Assembly (NCBI GenBank): GCA_018296165.2 | Contig: JACKQL020000001.1 | Span: 1,612,001 to 1,676,000 of the forward strand | Reading direction: 5' to 3' | DNA: 64,000 nucleotides | From: Termitomyces sp. T153 | Taxonomy: Eukaryota > Basidiomycota > Agaricomycetes > Agaricales > Lyophyllaceae | Shown: positions 40,517 through 53,314 of the stretch, in pieces | How positions within the stretch are numbered: the stretch's first letter is position 1 | Layout of the letters: the number at the start of each line of letters is the position of its first letter | Program-made: the position numbers and the translations under genes | The notes under the pieces: model-generated | The model's input: the letters and a program-made list of their open reading frames with translations, nothing else | Database searches by the model: none | What the model was told of the DNA's origin: nothing

Positions 40517-41370
40517 ATGGAGAACCTTACAATACTCACCCAGTCCCACAAGGTTATTGCTGCAAAAAAGAAAGCCAAGCGCGAGCAGATAAAGGAGATT
40601 GTTTTTGACGACGACGCTCGCAGGTCTTCTCTCTCACACTTTATTCTTGATGTCTTCTTACCTACAGCAGGGAATTTCTCACAGGTTTTCATAAAAGAAA
40701 GCTAGCAAAGGCAGATGCGGCCAGGAAGAAAGCCGTGGAACGCGAGAAGCAGGAAAGACAGGAGACTCGCCGCGAGGTTTGTTCGACTTCCTTGGTAACA
40801 AATCACCTTTTAACTGACATTTCTCCTCTCAGCAACGCCGCATGCTTCGAGAACGAGCCCTTCAAAATGCCGCCGAAGTAGAATCAGCTTATCATGCTCT
40901 TCTAGGTACAATATGGACTCGTCTCATTACATCCCTCATTCATTTCCGGATTCATAGACAATTCAGATGCTCAAGCGGAGAACGAATGGTCAGGAATCTC
41001 AACAGTAGACAAGGGAAAGCAGAAAGAGGAAGAATACGAGGACGAAGAAGTCACCGCAACAGTCACTGTTGTCGAGGATTTTGACCCTGATACGTTCATA
41101 CACGGCCCACGGACTATTAATGACATCGAACAACTTGGGTCTGCATCTTCCGCGACCCCGTCGTTGGAGTTATCCACCCAAAAACTCAAGCCGGTACTGC
41201 GAAAGAAGTCACAAACACAAAAAATACGGTATCAAACAAGAGAAGAGAGAAAGGCGGAACGGACGAAACAGCGTGCGAGGAGAACAGAAAAAGCCGAATT
41301 GGCAGGAGGTAAAGCATCGAGAAAGAAGGGTGGACAAAAGCGAAAAGGAGTGTCAAAACGGCGAGGGTAA
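40517..41370 (+). CDS. RRP17: ribosomal RNA-processing protein 17 (Nop25 family)
   Basis: RRP17 is a nucleolar protein needed for 5'-end processing of 5.8S/25S rRNA in the 60S pathway. The start reads MENLTILTQSHKVIAAKKKA and reaches the signature IVFDDDARREFLTGFHKRKL after an intron that joins CGCAG to GGAATTTC. A charged helix follows (RKKAVEREKQERQETRREQR, RMLRERALQNA), then an acidic stretch with EEYEDEEVTATVTVVEDFDP, and a very basic tail (TREERKAERTKQRARR, KKGGQKRKGVSKRRG). Four exons. Length of about 215 residues fits the family. Confidence 0.88.
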
Positions 41371-41889
41371 AGAGCCGCTGAAGATTGTACGTGTTCTTCG
41401 AAATTCCAATGAGCTGCCAGGCTCATCAACGATTCATCTGGGAAGATGGGGTATCTCTTGATCGCTGGAGCTCGGGTTGTAAGAGATGTGGTATCACCAA
41501 TCATTATTATTCCTTGGAGTGACAGATCTCCTACAGGTAGATGTGTTCCCTCTAGGGGTTAGACTTGAGCATACACTTGTCACTAGACAGACTAAGACAA
41601 ATGTAAAGCCTTTGTTATGAGGACCTTGCAATTGGAAGATCGGACACGGATTCGCATAATGTAGACATTATCGACGAAGTTTCTTCGTACACATTGTTAT
41701 CCCCTCCAGTCGAGTCAAATTCCTAAATATTCAAGCCTTAATGGGCAACTACACTCTAGTTGAGACGCGTCAAGACCGCGTAGAATTGGTTGTCACAACG
41801 TCACAAATCATGCACACAGTGACCTTTAACAACTTGATTCCAGTACTGTACACGTCGTCAACAGCAGGCCTGTCCACGTTTAACTAGCC
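41371..41889. other. intergenic, about 520 bp
   Basis: This lies between RRP17 and BOS1, both plus strand. Presumed 3' UTR and promoter; I see no further gene. Confidence 0.35.
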
Positions 41890-42852
41890 ATGAACTCTCT
41901 CTATACTTCTGGTGTTCGTCAAACGAACTCTCTTCAGGCAGACCTCGAGCGTTTGCGCAATGGGGACAATTCGGCATCTCTCTTGGGTACGTTGAATGGG
42001 ACCTCACACTTCAAACAATGACGAATATGGGCGTTAGGACAGATATCAGCTTCTTTGGCTGCAATGCACAGGACAATAGATGACTATGACTCTATGGCTA
42101 AACGAGAAATAATCATGGCAAAGCAGGAGAAAGCTCAGATGTAAGGAATACGAGTCCTCGCTGGTTTTGCTGTCCTCCCATTTCACTTTCAGGCGAGTTC
42201 AGAAATTTAGAACGGACTATGCGGAGCTCAGGAGCCAGTTTGAGATGCTGAAATCCCAAGCGTCTATCGAAGTATGCTCGTTTTCCCGACCCATTGTCTT
42301 CGACGGCAGGTCTTACGCCATTCACGTAGAAAGCTGCTGCACAACGCGCAGACCTCATGTCGACATCTGGTGCTCTGGTGTCTCCTTCAGACACACGACG
42401 GCGATTCCAAACCACTCCATCGCAAATATCCACTTTGCATCCTGGCCTTCGCCCAAACTCTGAGGAGCATTCTGAATCACCGTTTCGGGGTCCAACTCCA
42501 CAAACAGGATACGGCGGTCGTGAATTCCGTGCTCTTGACGAACATTCATTTATTCAAAATACTGAGTCACGGCTAGATGACTTTATCGCTCAAGGGCGTG
42601 AAGTGTTGGATAATTTGGTAGACCAAAGGAACATGCTCAAAGGAACTCAGCGTAGGCTACTGGATGCTGCCAATACTTTGGGGTTGAGCCGGGATGTTAT
42701 TGGGTGGATAGAAAGACGGAGGCATGTTTCCACTGTCACTAATACTACTCTTGCTCAAAGTTCTTTATAGCACGCAAGATATGTACATTTTTATCGCTGG
42801 CACCATCTTCACTTTTTTCTGTTTCTTCATGATCTGGAAGTACTTGGGCTGA
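41890..42852 (+). CDS. BOS1: ER-Golgi Qb-SNARE BOS1/membrin
   Basis: BOS1 is the Qb-SNARE for fusion of ER-derived vesicles at the Golgi. The N-terminal helices read MNSLYTSGVRQTNSLQADLE and RVQKFRTDYAELRSQFEMLK. After a Pro/Ser linker comes the SNARE core: FIQNTESRLDDFIAQGREVL, DNLVDQRNMLKGTQRRLLDA, ANTLGLSRDVIGWIERRS. The C-terminal tail anchor is TQDMYIFIAGTIFTFFCFFM, then IWKYLG. The last intron (42722-42770) has a GC donor (AG|GCATGT); using it gives ERRSTQDMYIF, the expected junction, while any GT donor nearby destroys the tail anchor. Six exons, about 250 residues. Confidence 0.9.
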
Positions 42853-43417
42853 CTAATATATTCACTCACACTACTCTGGATCGCCGTGGACGGATATTTG
42901 ATATAGCGTTAATTATCCCTTGTTGCTATCTTCGATTTTTTTCACGAGGGACAAACATTGTTGTGGTCTACTCGGATGCTCAGACTAATATCTTTATCGT
43001 CTCTAGTAACCACACCACATTCGGCAACTGTCGATCTTTCGGCTGTCCGTTGTCAGTTCTTGGCCTATCGTCCCGGACCACATATGTAACTTAAGGCCGC
43101 TCATTCGAGCTCTATCGCAGATGTATACCACCTCGCGAATCATCAATAATATTACATCGGTCTCATGCGATTTGAATGTCAACAATATGAGAAAGTATTA
43201 CTCGTAGACAATCCAGGGATCGTCATCGAGTTTACCACAGAACAATATCTTGTGCGATTGTACTTACCTCTGCTTTCATCGATGAATTACATTTGATTTC
43301 TACTTTGGAGAACCGTTGTATACTGCCCTGAGCCGGAGTTTCATGCTTGGTTGTTACTAGATTTTCGTGCAGAAAGCATGCTCTTGCTACACAGAACATC
43401 CCGCGTTGTGAGTGGAA
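42853..43417. other. convergent intergenic region, about 565 bp
   Basis: This lies between the 3' ends of BOS1 (+) and the metallo-beta-lactamase-fold gene (-). A minus ORF at 43003-43185 shows no recognisable features. Confidence 0.35.
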
Positions 43418-44826
43418 TCAATAAACAGGAGGGAACATAATCTTCTCTTGAGCACTATCGCCCACAATCTTGATCTTGAGCCCTACCCCGGCAGGAACAC
43501 AACCCTCACCGAATGCCCGCTCCAGTGCTATTTTGGACTGAAATCCTGAGCAGTGCATGGGAAGGACATACGTGGGTGAAGGTCTCAACTGGGTAGAGAG
43601 GAAGTCTATGGTTGGTGGAATTCGCGGTGAAAATTCTGGTCCAGCGAGATGGAGGCCACCGATGACCTATTGATGTCTTTAGCAAAAGCGTTTCGAATAA
43701 AAGTTCGGCACTTCACCATATATATGGGTCTAGAAAAGACAGAAATTGCATCCTTGATCACGTTGACAATACCTGCATGTGAACAGCTAAAATGAAAATA
43801 TAAAAACTACAGTCTCATAACAAACTTGCAAGCTCACGCGCTGAAAATAACCAGACCTTTCCCTATGACATCAATAGCAGCGTATCTCTCATCCATGATA
43901 TGCTGTTCACGTCCTCAGTGAGAGCATTGTGATAAAACCTCGTCTATGTCAGAACTTACCTGTTCATTGCGCCACCGACCCTCTTTACCAGGGTCTTAAA
44001 ACCACCTCATCCCACCCAGCATTCCAGCTTCGAATGGCGTGACGCGCGGAACCTCACCGCTTACCCAGACAGTGTTACCAACAACAGCGTGGCCCGTGAG
44101 ACTCTTCTCCACGATTCCACCAGCATTCTCGATGAGCTCAAAAGTGGGATCTTGCGGCAAAGCGCAGACAACCTTGTCGAAATTAGGACCAGGCGCAATT
44201 CCACGAGCTAACGGGCGATCAGGGTGGACATCTACAATACATGGGCGTCGCGGTTTGAGTGATTGCCGGAAGTCAAGGAAGGAAAGCAATCCGCCAGTGT
44301 GGTCCCGATGCCAATGAGAGGTGATAACACGTTCTATCTTGTCGATAGGAACTTTCATCGCGGTTACATTTCGGACCAGACTCTTATCATCGGGCCCTGT
44401 ATCAAAAAGTGTGTAATGCGTCAGTGTTGAGTCTTCGCCAACTGCCACCGTCTCCTTGTTGATTGTGAATGTCGGGGACTACTGATGACATTCACATCTC
44501 GATGGCTTACTATCAAAGCAGAGAAACCATGAGCACCTATCATGCATGAGATGAACCACGTCAAGCAAAACAGAGTTTACCGATGCCTTACCGCAACAAA
44601 AATGATCAAAATCGACGACAGGAACTCCTGTGACCTCATCAATATCAGGATAGAGTTGCATTTGTTGTGGCAATTCATGGACGAAACCCGGAGGGAGTTT
44701 GGTCATCCTGGATCGCGAGGCATGAGATGTTATTAGTAGTTATAATGGGAGGGAACCAAACCATTCGATGCAGTTGTCTACAAGAAAAGTAATCGTCAAT
44801 CTATCAACAGGCGTCGTGGGTGTCAT
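43418..44826 (-). CDS. metallo-beta-lactamase-fold protein
   Basis: The fold is a binuclear-metal hydrolase. The N-terminal exon MTPTTPVDRLTITFLVDNCI splices (EW|MTKLPPGF) to MTKLPPGFVHELPQQMQL. HFTLFDTG-type strands follow (HYTLFDTGPD), then the metal motif ITSHWHRDHTGG (HxHxDH). KSLTGHAVVGNTVWVSGEVP is the second conserved block, and later exons give LVIFSACSHAGIVNVIKDA, YMVIGGLHLAGPEFSP and YVLPMHCSG. This order matches the MBL group that includes archaeal and bacterial aminobenzene-5'-phosphate synthase-like proteins (MJ0301 type). The end reads VGDSAQEKIMFPPVY. About seven exons. Substrate unknown; no targeting signal seen. Confidence 0.87.
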
Positions 44827-45124
44827 AGTAAAGTAAAATAACGTGTCTCATGTAACATGCCATCGGAGTCTACCACACTTTACAACTCGTCGAATATATA
44901 ACCGACCCCACCAAGACCCTAGCCTGCTTACTCGCGACAAAACAGGTTCTCCGACATTAGAATTGTAATGAATGACTCTTGCAACTCGTGCACAGAATAA
45001 AACAACGGACCGACCATCATAGATTTCAAGAAATCAAGGAATATCATATATTGCGTTGCCACTCCGTCCCTTCGTAAGTAATAATAAAGTACATCAAACA
45101 GCTGCCAGCAAGCGCAGGCGAAAG

Positions 45125-46141
45125 TCAATAAGCTCTAGGGACGTTGTCTGTAGAAAAAACAAACACATCAGTTACTCATTGTTGAACACAACAACAACCC
45201 ATAGAAACTCACGCCATGCCACCATTGCCCATGTCGGCCCCTGATTCAGCCAGTCTTCGTTGTCGGAAAGCCTGGTATGAAAATATCGATTTGAGAACTT
45301 GGCAGAAAAAGCTTTTCCACTAACTTTGCGGTACTTTGTGCGTTCATACGTCACCAAACCGACGACGATCAGTGCGATCACTGATATGCCAGCGAAAACA
45401 CCAAGGCCAATTGGAAGAACTGATATCGTCTTGCCAGGTATTTCGAACTTGGCGGAGCTCGATGCTGCCGCAGACACTCCAGACGATGATGAAGTCGTGT
45501 CTGCGGCTGCTGTTCCACTACCTGAAGGGCTATTCGTGAACGGCGGTCCAGTGGAAGTAGTGGTTCCGGAAGCATGAGGGGTACTTGACACAGGAGACGA
45601 AGTCCCGGTGATAGAGGGCACTGCGGGGGTAGTAAAAACAGACGTTCCCGTTGGTATTGTACTGGGGGACCCAGCTGGAAAGGTGGATGCTTGTGTGTTG
45701 GAGGGAGCAGTCGCTGTCGTCACCGTAGATGGGGATGTTCCGGTTGTCATAGATGTAGAAGGTGGTATAGTGTTTCCAATGACGCTGGAACTCACGGTCA
45801 AAGAGGTGACAGAGGATATATTGCCACCACTGTTATCTAATGCAAGAGAACACCTTTTCACCTCTTCCACCGCCGATTGCCCATTTTTGTCAGTAATTGG
45901 CGTCAGAGTTATATCACACGTCTCAGTCAATTGACCAGCGGGCCTAGTGAGAGAAGTCAGTGTCATCTATAAAATTTTGAATGAACGATGCGTACGTCTG
46001 AGAAACGTGGACTGTTTGAACCGTCATAGCACCATTCTGGCGGACACGTAATGGCAGTGCATCGACTAGATCTATCGAAATGACAAGAAAGTAAATGAGA
46101 GCCAGATAAGCCAGCGGTTGGGATCGAATTGGGAACAGCAT
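45125..46141 (-). CDS. mucin-like single-pass membrane protein (Wsc/Mid2-style)
   Basis: The protein begins with a signal peptide, MLFPIRSQPLAYLALIYFLV, with likely cleavage after DALP. A short extracellular region leads to a Ser/Thr/Pro-rich, presumably O-glycosylated stretch of over 100 residues. One membrane span follows (SVLPIGLGVFAGISVIALIV), then a basic stop-transfer (YERTKYRK) and a cytosolic tail ending NVPRAY after a last small exon. This layout is that of cell-wall sensors of the Wsc/Mid2 type, but no WSC Cys domain is present, so sensor function is only inferred. About three exons; junction near 45960 is approximate. Confidence 0.68.
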
Positions 46142-46442
46142 GACAGGAGCCTAGAGCAAAGAATGTTAGAGTCCGTTTCCTGCGGTTTCTCGACGATAAG
46201 ATGAATGGCGGGCGCCCTAAAAATCGAACAATTGTAAGTGCCCCCAGGGCAGAAAAAAGGAACGGAGAAATTCAAAAAAAGAGAAATGGAGACCGAGACA
46301 CTGGTAGTCGAGACGTCACTCTCGAAGTACTTGAGTCCTGGCCGTCGCTGCCTATTTTCGAACTCAGCCGTAACAATGATGTACCATAACAACAGTGATG
46401 GTCTCAGCCAATTCTACATAATAATACGAGGCTGGCTCCCTT
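46142..46442. other. short spacer
   Basis: About 300 bp between the P5B ATPase 3' end and the mucin-like gene start, both minus strand. ORFs on the other strand here have no recognisable features. Confidence 0.3.
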
Positions 46443-49400
46443 CTAAGCTCTCATTCCTCCTTCGATCGCTTTGTAAGTCTTTCCCGCTCGTCGCCTCCCG
46501 CGCTGCCATTTGATCAACGATCCAATAACACTTGCAATCCACCCCGCACCTCGCTGCTCGAACGCCGCAGAAACTAAAATATTAATAATTACGGCCAACA
46601 ACAGTGTCAATCGTGCAGAGAGGACAAGCGACATTAAGTTCAGCTTTTCCGCGATAATTTGAGGAGGCGAAAGGAGTAGAACAAGGTTGAAGACGGTTAT
46701 GGCACCAACGGATATCATGAGCCATCCTAAATCTTTCAGCACGAGGAGCTATAATTAAGGTACTTTTTCATACCATTTGTCCACATTGATTTCCGGTAGG
46801 GCGGCCCAATGCTGAATACTGCCGCAACGAGGATGTACTGGAAGCACGATACCACGAATAAGACGGTGTTCTCGTAATTGTTGATCTCTAGGTCGTCGTC
46901 GCTGCCTGGTGATTGGCTTGGAGGCGGTGTATACCTATACACAGTGAACAACAGATCTTTGATTTTTGTCCAGACTCTCACCATGTTTGTCGGCGTACCC
47001 ACAAATATGCCCACAGTTGTGTGCCACCAGTAATAACAATTTGTCCAATGATGCTTGCTAGAACCTTCTTGGATACAAGACTAGCAGTTGGAGGTTTGGG
47101 GTATATCCGAGGATACGGCAATGTACGACCCACTAGATAAGCAATGGAGAGATTAGTGATGAAAGAGGAACGAAGCTATCTTACTTGTCACAGCGACCGG
47201 GATAATGATAAAAAGGTCGATGTAAAGGAACTGCTTCAAGGGTCAGCATGTACCATGGGCATTGAGCTAGAATGATATGGAACCTGGAAGTCTCCGAGAA
47301 TAGAGGCAAATGAGTAAAGCAAAGTCACTGTTGTGAACTGGATCAGCGAATATAATGCCCTAATGAGACGCCTTTCAGTAGCGTAAGCGAAAGGTAACGG
47401 TGTAGTATGGCTTACATATATTTGAAACAGCTAAAACTAGTCACCAAGGCCGACCTCCCTTGTCTAATTACTTCAAGGACACATCCAATGTCTGGTGTAC
47501 CTGTAGTAAAAGGAGCGGCAACACTGGCTTCTGCCTCTGATAAAGATATCCCAACGTCAGCAGCTTTTAAAGCAGCGCAGTCATTAGCGCCATCTCCACA
47601 CATTAGCACTGTATAGCCGAGGGACTGTAGCCGTTCAACCACTTCATTCTTCTCATCGGGGGACATTCGTGCGAAAATTTGGGTTTTAACAAGCATCTGG
47701 ATGGGGTTTCAGGACAATTGAAAGCACAAAGCGATATGTGAACCATACACGCTGCAAGGTTTCTAGGGGGGCATAGTTGATCATCCATCGGAATACGTCG
47801 CCTGTTATGACCAAAGAATAGTCTTGATAATTTACTTCTACGGTATGGTGGGGTGGTGGTGTAAGCGGCTTAAGACTGTAAGAGTCAAGCTTCCAGGACA
47901 AGTCATCTGTACATGACCATTCCAGCTTCGATGCGGCTGTTGTTTCATTGCCTGGACAACATGAAACATCGTTTCTCATTTCGTTAAGAAGGTTCCTACC
48001 TATGATAAAGACGGGGGAGAAGACATGGGCGGCCTGATTGATGAGACTGCATTCTCGAGCAACGCTCACTGCAGTTAATGGGTTATCGCCAGTGATCATC
48101 CGACACGCCAGATGAGCAGATCGCAGGGCTTGAATTGCCGGCGTGGTCCCGGACTTTAAACGGTTCTCAAATATGATCAGTCCCAGAAACTGCAATCCGG
48201 ACTCCGCTTGCTCTCTGAAGGAATATCAGTGGCCGACTTTGCACACATTCTGAGGAGCCTACCTTTTCATTCGCTGAGCTTTGAGCCAGGAAAGATTCTC
48301 GACGCTCTTTCCTGCAATTGCTATGACTCGATAACCACGTTTCGTATAGTATGACAAGAGATCATCATAGTCCTGTGGAACTTCAGGAGGTCAATCAAAA
48401 GCGAGACGAGAAAGCGAAACATGCAACACACATGATTTTCTATCACAAATATCCGGCATGACTTCCGGGGCGCCTTTGACATAGATTTCCATGCTGGAAC
48501 TCTTCAGTCGCTTGACAATCACGCTCATACGTCTAAGGGAGGAGACGAATTCGAAGGTTCTTATGACTCCCAGTTCCAGAAAGTGAGCATACTGCGTGTC
48601 CATCAGTTAAAGCCAATAAACCATCAGTAATATCACAAACCTTGGCTGAGCCCTTCAGAGCATCCTCTAGTCTGAACTCTGCACTCCCAGGAGGCCGAAC
48701 CACCGTCTGAACAAGGGCTGTTTGCTCCGCTGCCGACCTTTTATTTCGCACAACACCGGTTTCTCCAGTTTTTCCTTCCTCCAGTGTCCAACCAGTGAAA
48801 CCAAACATTTTTACATCTAAGGGATCGCCAATAACCTCACCATGAACCATCTTAAGGGAGTGGCACGTTGCTAGTGCATATAAGAATGTCGCCTTGCCGG
48901 AACCCAATGGCAAGTCATGAATGTTTTCTACAAGCTCACCGAAACGTTGTATATTGCGTTCCAGCCCGCGGACACCCAGGATATCCAATCCGTCCTCCGT
49001 GAGTGTTCCAGTCTTGTCGAAACAACAGACATTGACCTTGCCGGCAACATTTACTCTGCTTGGGGAGATGCAGTAAATCCCGAATTTTCTGAGTCGGCTT
49101 ATAGCGAAACTGGTACCAATGGATAGGGTTGCCGGTAGTGCAGGTGGAACGACAATCGTGATAAGATCGAGAGCGCGAATGACAATGACATGCCATGCGA
49201 CCTTAATAACATATTCAGATGATACAAGCCTCCCCGTAATTGAAGTACTCACTCCAAGTCTAACAAACTGTACAGCACTGTAGCAAAAGCCCAGTACCGC
49301 GATGCCAGCGAGTATGCCAATGAAACGAACCGAGTCGCGATAGAATTTGAATCCAATAGGTCTTGGATATAGCATGGAGCGTACTAAAGCGCCTTTGGTT

Positions 49401-51717
49401 GTATTGAATGCTGAGGATACAAAGTCAGAACCATGGGATACCCAGAAATGATTGGGAATACCAGTGCGGGCCACGAGTGCCAAGGCGGGACGCGAACTTC
49501 CATCGGGGTCGATGAAGCCACGTATACGAACAACCTTTGTCCCTCCGTAAAGCATACATTTCGAGTTCTCATCTTTTGAGTTTTGCCAGCAAAGTAGATC
49601 TTCATCCTTCATTGGTATCTTACTGACAGGTACGCTCTCTCCTGTGAGCATACTTTCGTTGACGATCGCGTCTCCAGAAAGCAGAAAAAAATCAGCGGGA
49701 AAGATGGTGAATTCAGAGTCAGATAAATTGACGAGATCGCCAGGGACTAGATCAGAGGAATCGCGCTCGACCCCTGTAATATCATGTCAGGTTCGTTCAG
49801 AAGTCAGCAGGGTTAGCTTACAAAGCCCATTCACCAGAATATTAGTCTTGCAGGAGAAGCGCGACATATCACGCATGCGTTTGATGGTCTGGATAATTTC
49901 AGTTGAATCTTTCTTTTCCTTTGAACTGATAACGCACTTTTTTAGTTTCCACAAGGGTCGCCACAATAGTTGTCATAGATATGATAGCGATGCAAAATGC
50001 ATAGTAATAGTAGTTGTCGACCATCCACAAGGCAATACTTGCAATCTGAAAAACATAGAAAGGGTGAATAACCTAATGTGAAGTATTCACATGAGCTATT
50101 TTCGTTTCTATCCGGTGTCGTGTGGAGAAGTACATACTTCATCGACCAGGAGCGAAATGGTTGACTTTCCCTCAATTTCAATTTCGTTTCTTCCAAACAA
50201 CAAAAGCCGCTGCTTCCGGACAGATTTCTCAATACCAGTTTGCACTGACGCCAGTGTAACAGATAGATCTCTCCAATCTCTTCAATAGAATGAGTTATTT
50301 CATGTTGTGGAAGAAGGAAACACGTTACCTAACCATGTTAAATAGTCCGGTCCTGGGATCCAACGCAAACCTTGAGTAGCGATAGTCTACGACGAGAAGG
50401 CGGCCTAAATTGTTATCCTCAGCAATGAGGCCATTTGCTTTGGACAAAGAAAAAATTTGGGATAAGATTGTGCTGGTGTTGACCTGATCAATCGCAACTG
50501 AAGAGGGGAAAACGGTTGTGATTGGATATGGATATCCCCAAGACTGGACTGGAAATAGAGCAATCTCTCTGTGGGTAGTCTTGGAAAAGTTGAATGGAAT
50601 TCAGAGAAAAGTTGAACGGAATTCAGATGAACCTGAGCATGCAACCCACCTCGATGACAACAAGACCATTCTTGGAGTTAATGAAGGCTTTTTCTTGTGC
50701 TACCCATCGCAACCAAAGACGAGGAAACCAGTGTCCAAGAAGTCCAAGTATGCCAAATGTCATGATACAACAGGCTTTCCAAACCAGAATGCGCCACATA
50801 ATAGGCTCATAACCAATGAATCGAATAGTACAGTCTTCGTCGGCAATATAGACTGTCTGCCTGCTTGGGGGACCTGGAGGGGGCGGCTTATGATCTTCAA
50901 ATGGTACTTCCATGTCTATTCGCGCTTCTCCCCCGAAAATGGGATCTGTTGACATGAGAGGAATTCCGTATGTCCCACCGGATGTAGTAGGTGGATCAGA
51001 ATCATATTCCATGCTCGGTGTGATGGAAGCCTCGTCGCAGTCGATCGCCATAGACTGTATCGAACCAGATTCTGAATCCTCTTCACCTGAAGAATATCCC
51101 CAACGTTCCACTTCATCTTCCTCCTCATCTTCAAGAGCATGATGGTCCCCTGTATCAGACCGTCTGCTACGACGTGAACGGCGGCTCGTCGACGCGTACG
51201 AAAAGCGAGACAGGGAACGATTGCATCCAGGTGTTTCTGAAGAAGTAGAAGTTCTCCTGAACAGGTGAGCCAGCCCACTAAATACGCCTGCGGTGTTTGT
51301 AGATGATATCTGGCGGTCCTGGGTGATGTCTTCCTGTCTATTGCCTAGTAGCATGTCTCCTCCCAGGTTTTCGGCATGCTCGATGCTTTGCCGCGAGACC
51401 TGACTATCTTTGCTTAGCCTTCTGCTCCATCTGCTCGACCTCTCGGAGTCGTGGCTTTTTCTTCGTGTAAATGACCGATTCTCACTGCTACGTCTCCCTG
51501 TCTCGTGTACGGACATGCGTGAAACACTGGTTGGATTAACAGAGTGGCCCGGCCCAGAGAACATGGCGCCCTCTCCATCTTGACCATATACAGTACTGTA
51601 TTGGGAGTCACGTCTTGACCTTCTGTTGTTGTCCATAGCATTTCTGATATCGATGGGTGAGGCGCCTTCGGTGTAGTCATGGGCGAGAGGTCTACTTGAT
51701 TCTGCAATGGGAGCCAT
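46443..51717 (-). CDS. P5B-type P-ATPase (Ypk9/ATP13A2-like)
   Basis: P5B ATPases of the vacuole or lysosome export polyamines. The large first exon (51717-50623) holds an Arg/Ser-rich cytosolic N-terminus, then the P5B entry [20 protein letters not shown] and a membrane-associated helix. Catalytic motifs follow in order: [11 protein letters not shown] (actuator), [20 protein letters not shown] (P5B-type membrane helix 4), [17 protein letters not shown] (phosphorylation), [20 protein letters not shown] (nucleotide domain), [16 protein letters not shown] and [18 protein letters not shown] [20 protein letters not shown] (hinge). The end has several membrane spans and stops at 46443. About 15 short introns. 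PPALP places it in P5B rather than P5A. It diverges from an SDR gene over 155 bp. Confidence 0.94.
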
Positions 51718-51872
51718 TTCATAGGCCTTACTTCTGCTATGGCTGGTCGTTTCCGAGCGTGACGTTCAAACAGAGTTAGATCACAGCTCCGATCATCAAT
51801 GCACGGTTGGTTGGCGGTCCGAACAACCGACGGTAACGTCAACAAGCAACGTCAACAAGCAACGTTCTCATA
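51718..51872. promoter_or_regulatory. 155-bp divergent promoter with 13-bp tandem repeat
   Basis: This lies between the start codons of the P5B ATPase (-) and the SDR (+). At 51835-51866 the 13-mer AACGTCAACAAGC occurs twice in tandem (51835-51847, 51848-51860) followed by a partial third AACGTT. The repeat lies 7 bp before the SDR start codon. Confidence 0.6.
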
Positions 51873-53314
51873 ATGAGCTCGTACGGTAAAACTCGACTCC
51901 AACAGCAGAATACAGAGGAGTTCTATAGGATCTCGACATCTCGGATCAAGCAAATACAATCTCAATTTGCTAATTCTCCCCGAGGTGGCCGACTGCAGAA
52001 CAAAGTCTGCATCATCACGGGTGTGGGCTCACTGAAAGGGATCGGGTAGTACGAACTCGCTCTTTCATTGCCTTGTACTTATACGTCTTGAAGTCGTGCT
52101 TCCGCTATCCGCTTTGGTCATGAAGGTCCACATAATTGACTGCTGCTCAGTACAAGCCACTTAACAGTGTTCTCAGGCGCGAAACATCTCTATCTGATAG
52201 ATTTCGATCCTACCAACCTTCCTGAATTGAAGGAAACCATACAAGAACAATATCCTGATGTTCGAGTTAAGTGGCTTTATATGTGCTCGCAATTATAACA
52301 CTGACCTGCCAATGCAAGGTTACCGTTATACAGGCCGACGCAGCAGACGAGGCCACGATATCCGGTGTTTGTGACCAGGCCTTGCGGGAGGAAGGACGGC
52401 TTGATGTATTTTTCGCCAACGTATGAGGACTTCATACTAAATACAACGAGGTATTAATACCACATTTAAAGGCCGGCGTTGCGTCGAGGAATGCCTTACA
52501 CGATACTACGACAGAAACTTTTATGAATACCATGAGGGTCAATGCTTTATCGTGCGTTCTCTGCTCAGTCGCATTGTATATGACTCGAGGACGGCTGTTA
52601 GATGTTTCCACGCTGTCAAGTTTGCATCCATGGCAATGCAGAAGACAAGCCCATCAAGAGGGAAGGAATGTAGTGGCGGAAGTATCATCATGACTGCATC
52701 AAGCAAGTTCATCTGTAAAAAGTGCGCTATCCGATTTTCTGATGGGAAGTGCAGCGGCTGGGTTGCGCTCAGGGGCAGGGACCGTTGATTGTGAACCCAT
52801 TTCCGTTTGGCTTTAGATAGAATAGCTGACAAAAAATAGACAGCGCTAGCAAGGCCGCGTGAGTATGAAACCATCCGATTATGAAGGGGCCTTAACTTTC
52901 ATTTCAGCGTCAATTCTATCGCGAAAACCTCTGCATACCAATTACAAAGATGTGATATTCGCGTCAACACGATTTGTCCCGGTTTGATTGAAACGGGTAT
53001 GACTGGAGATACCTTTGAGTATGCTCGCCAGCGTGGCTCAGCAGGAAAGATTGGGCAATTGAATCCTCTTGGACGCTTTGGCGTTCCGGAAGGTATGTTC
53101 TTTGCTATTCACCTTCACATACTCTCTCAACGAGCAACTTCCAGAAATTGCTCAAGTTGCAGTATTCCTAGCTTCGGGTATGACATACCTTTTGTCTTAT
53201 GTCTTGAAATTGACGTCATGTGTAGATGATTCCAGCTACGTCAACGGACAGAACATCGCAGTGGATGGAGGATTATCTGCATCGCATCCCGTTGCTCCCG
53301 GAAGATGGGTATAG
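51873..53314 (+). CDS. short-chain dehydrogenase/reductase (SDR)
   Basis: SDRs are NAD(P)-dependent oxidoreductases. The start is MSSYGKTRLQQQNTEEFYRI. The cofactor motif reads VCIITGVGSLKGIG. Then come FANAGVA (NAG motif), VNALSCFHAVKFASMAMQ, GGSIIMTAS joined to TAGLRSGAGTVD, the catalytic YSASKAA (Y-x-x-x-K), and RVNTICPGLIETGM. The end is NPLGRFGVPEEIAQVAVFLA, YVNGQNIAVDGGL and APGRWV. The intron at 52703-52754 has a GC donor (A|GCAAGT); only this choice gives STAGLRSGAG in frame with the active site. About nine exons. Substrate unknown. It converges with a P450, so a shared oxidative role is possible but unproven. Confidence 0.92.
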
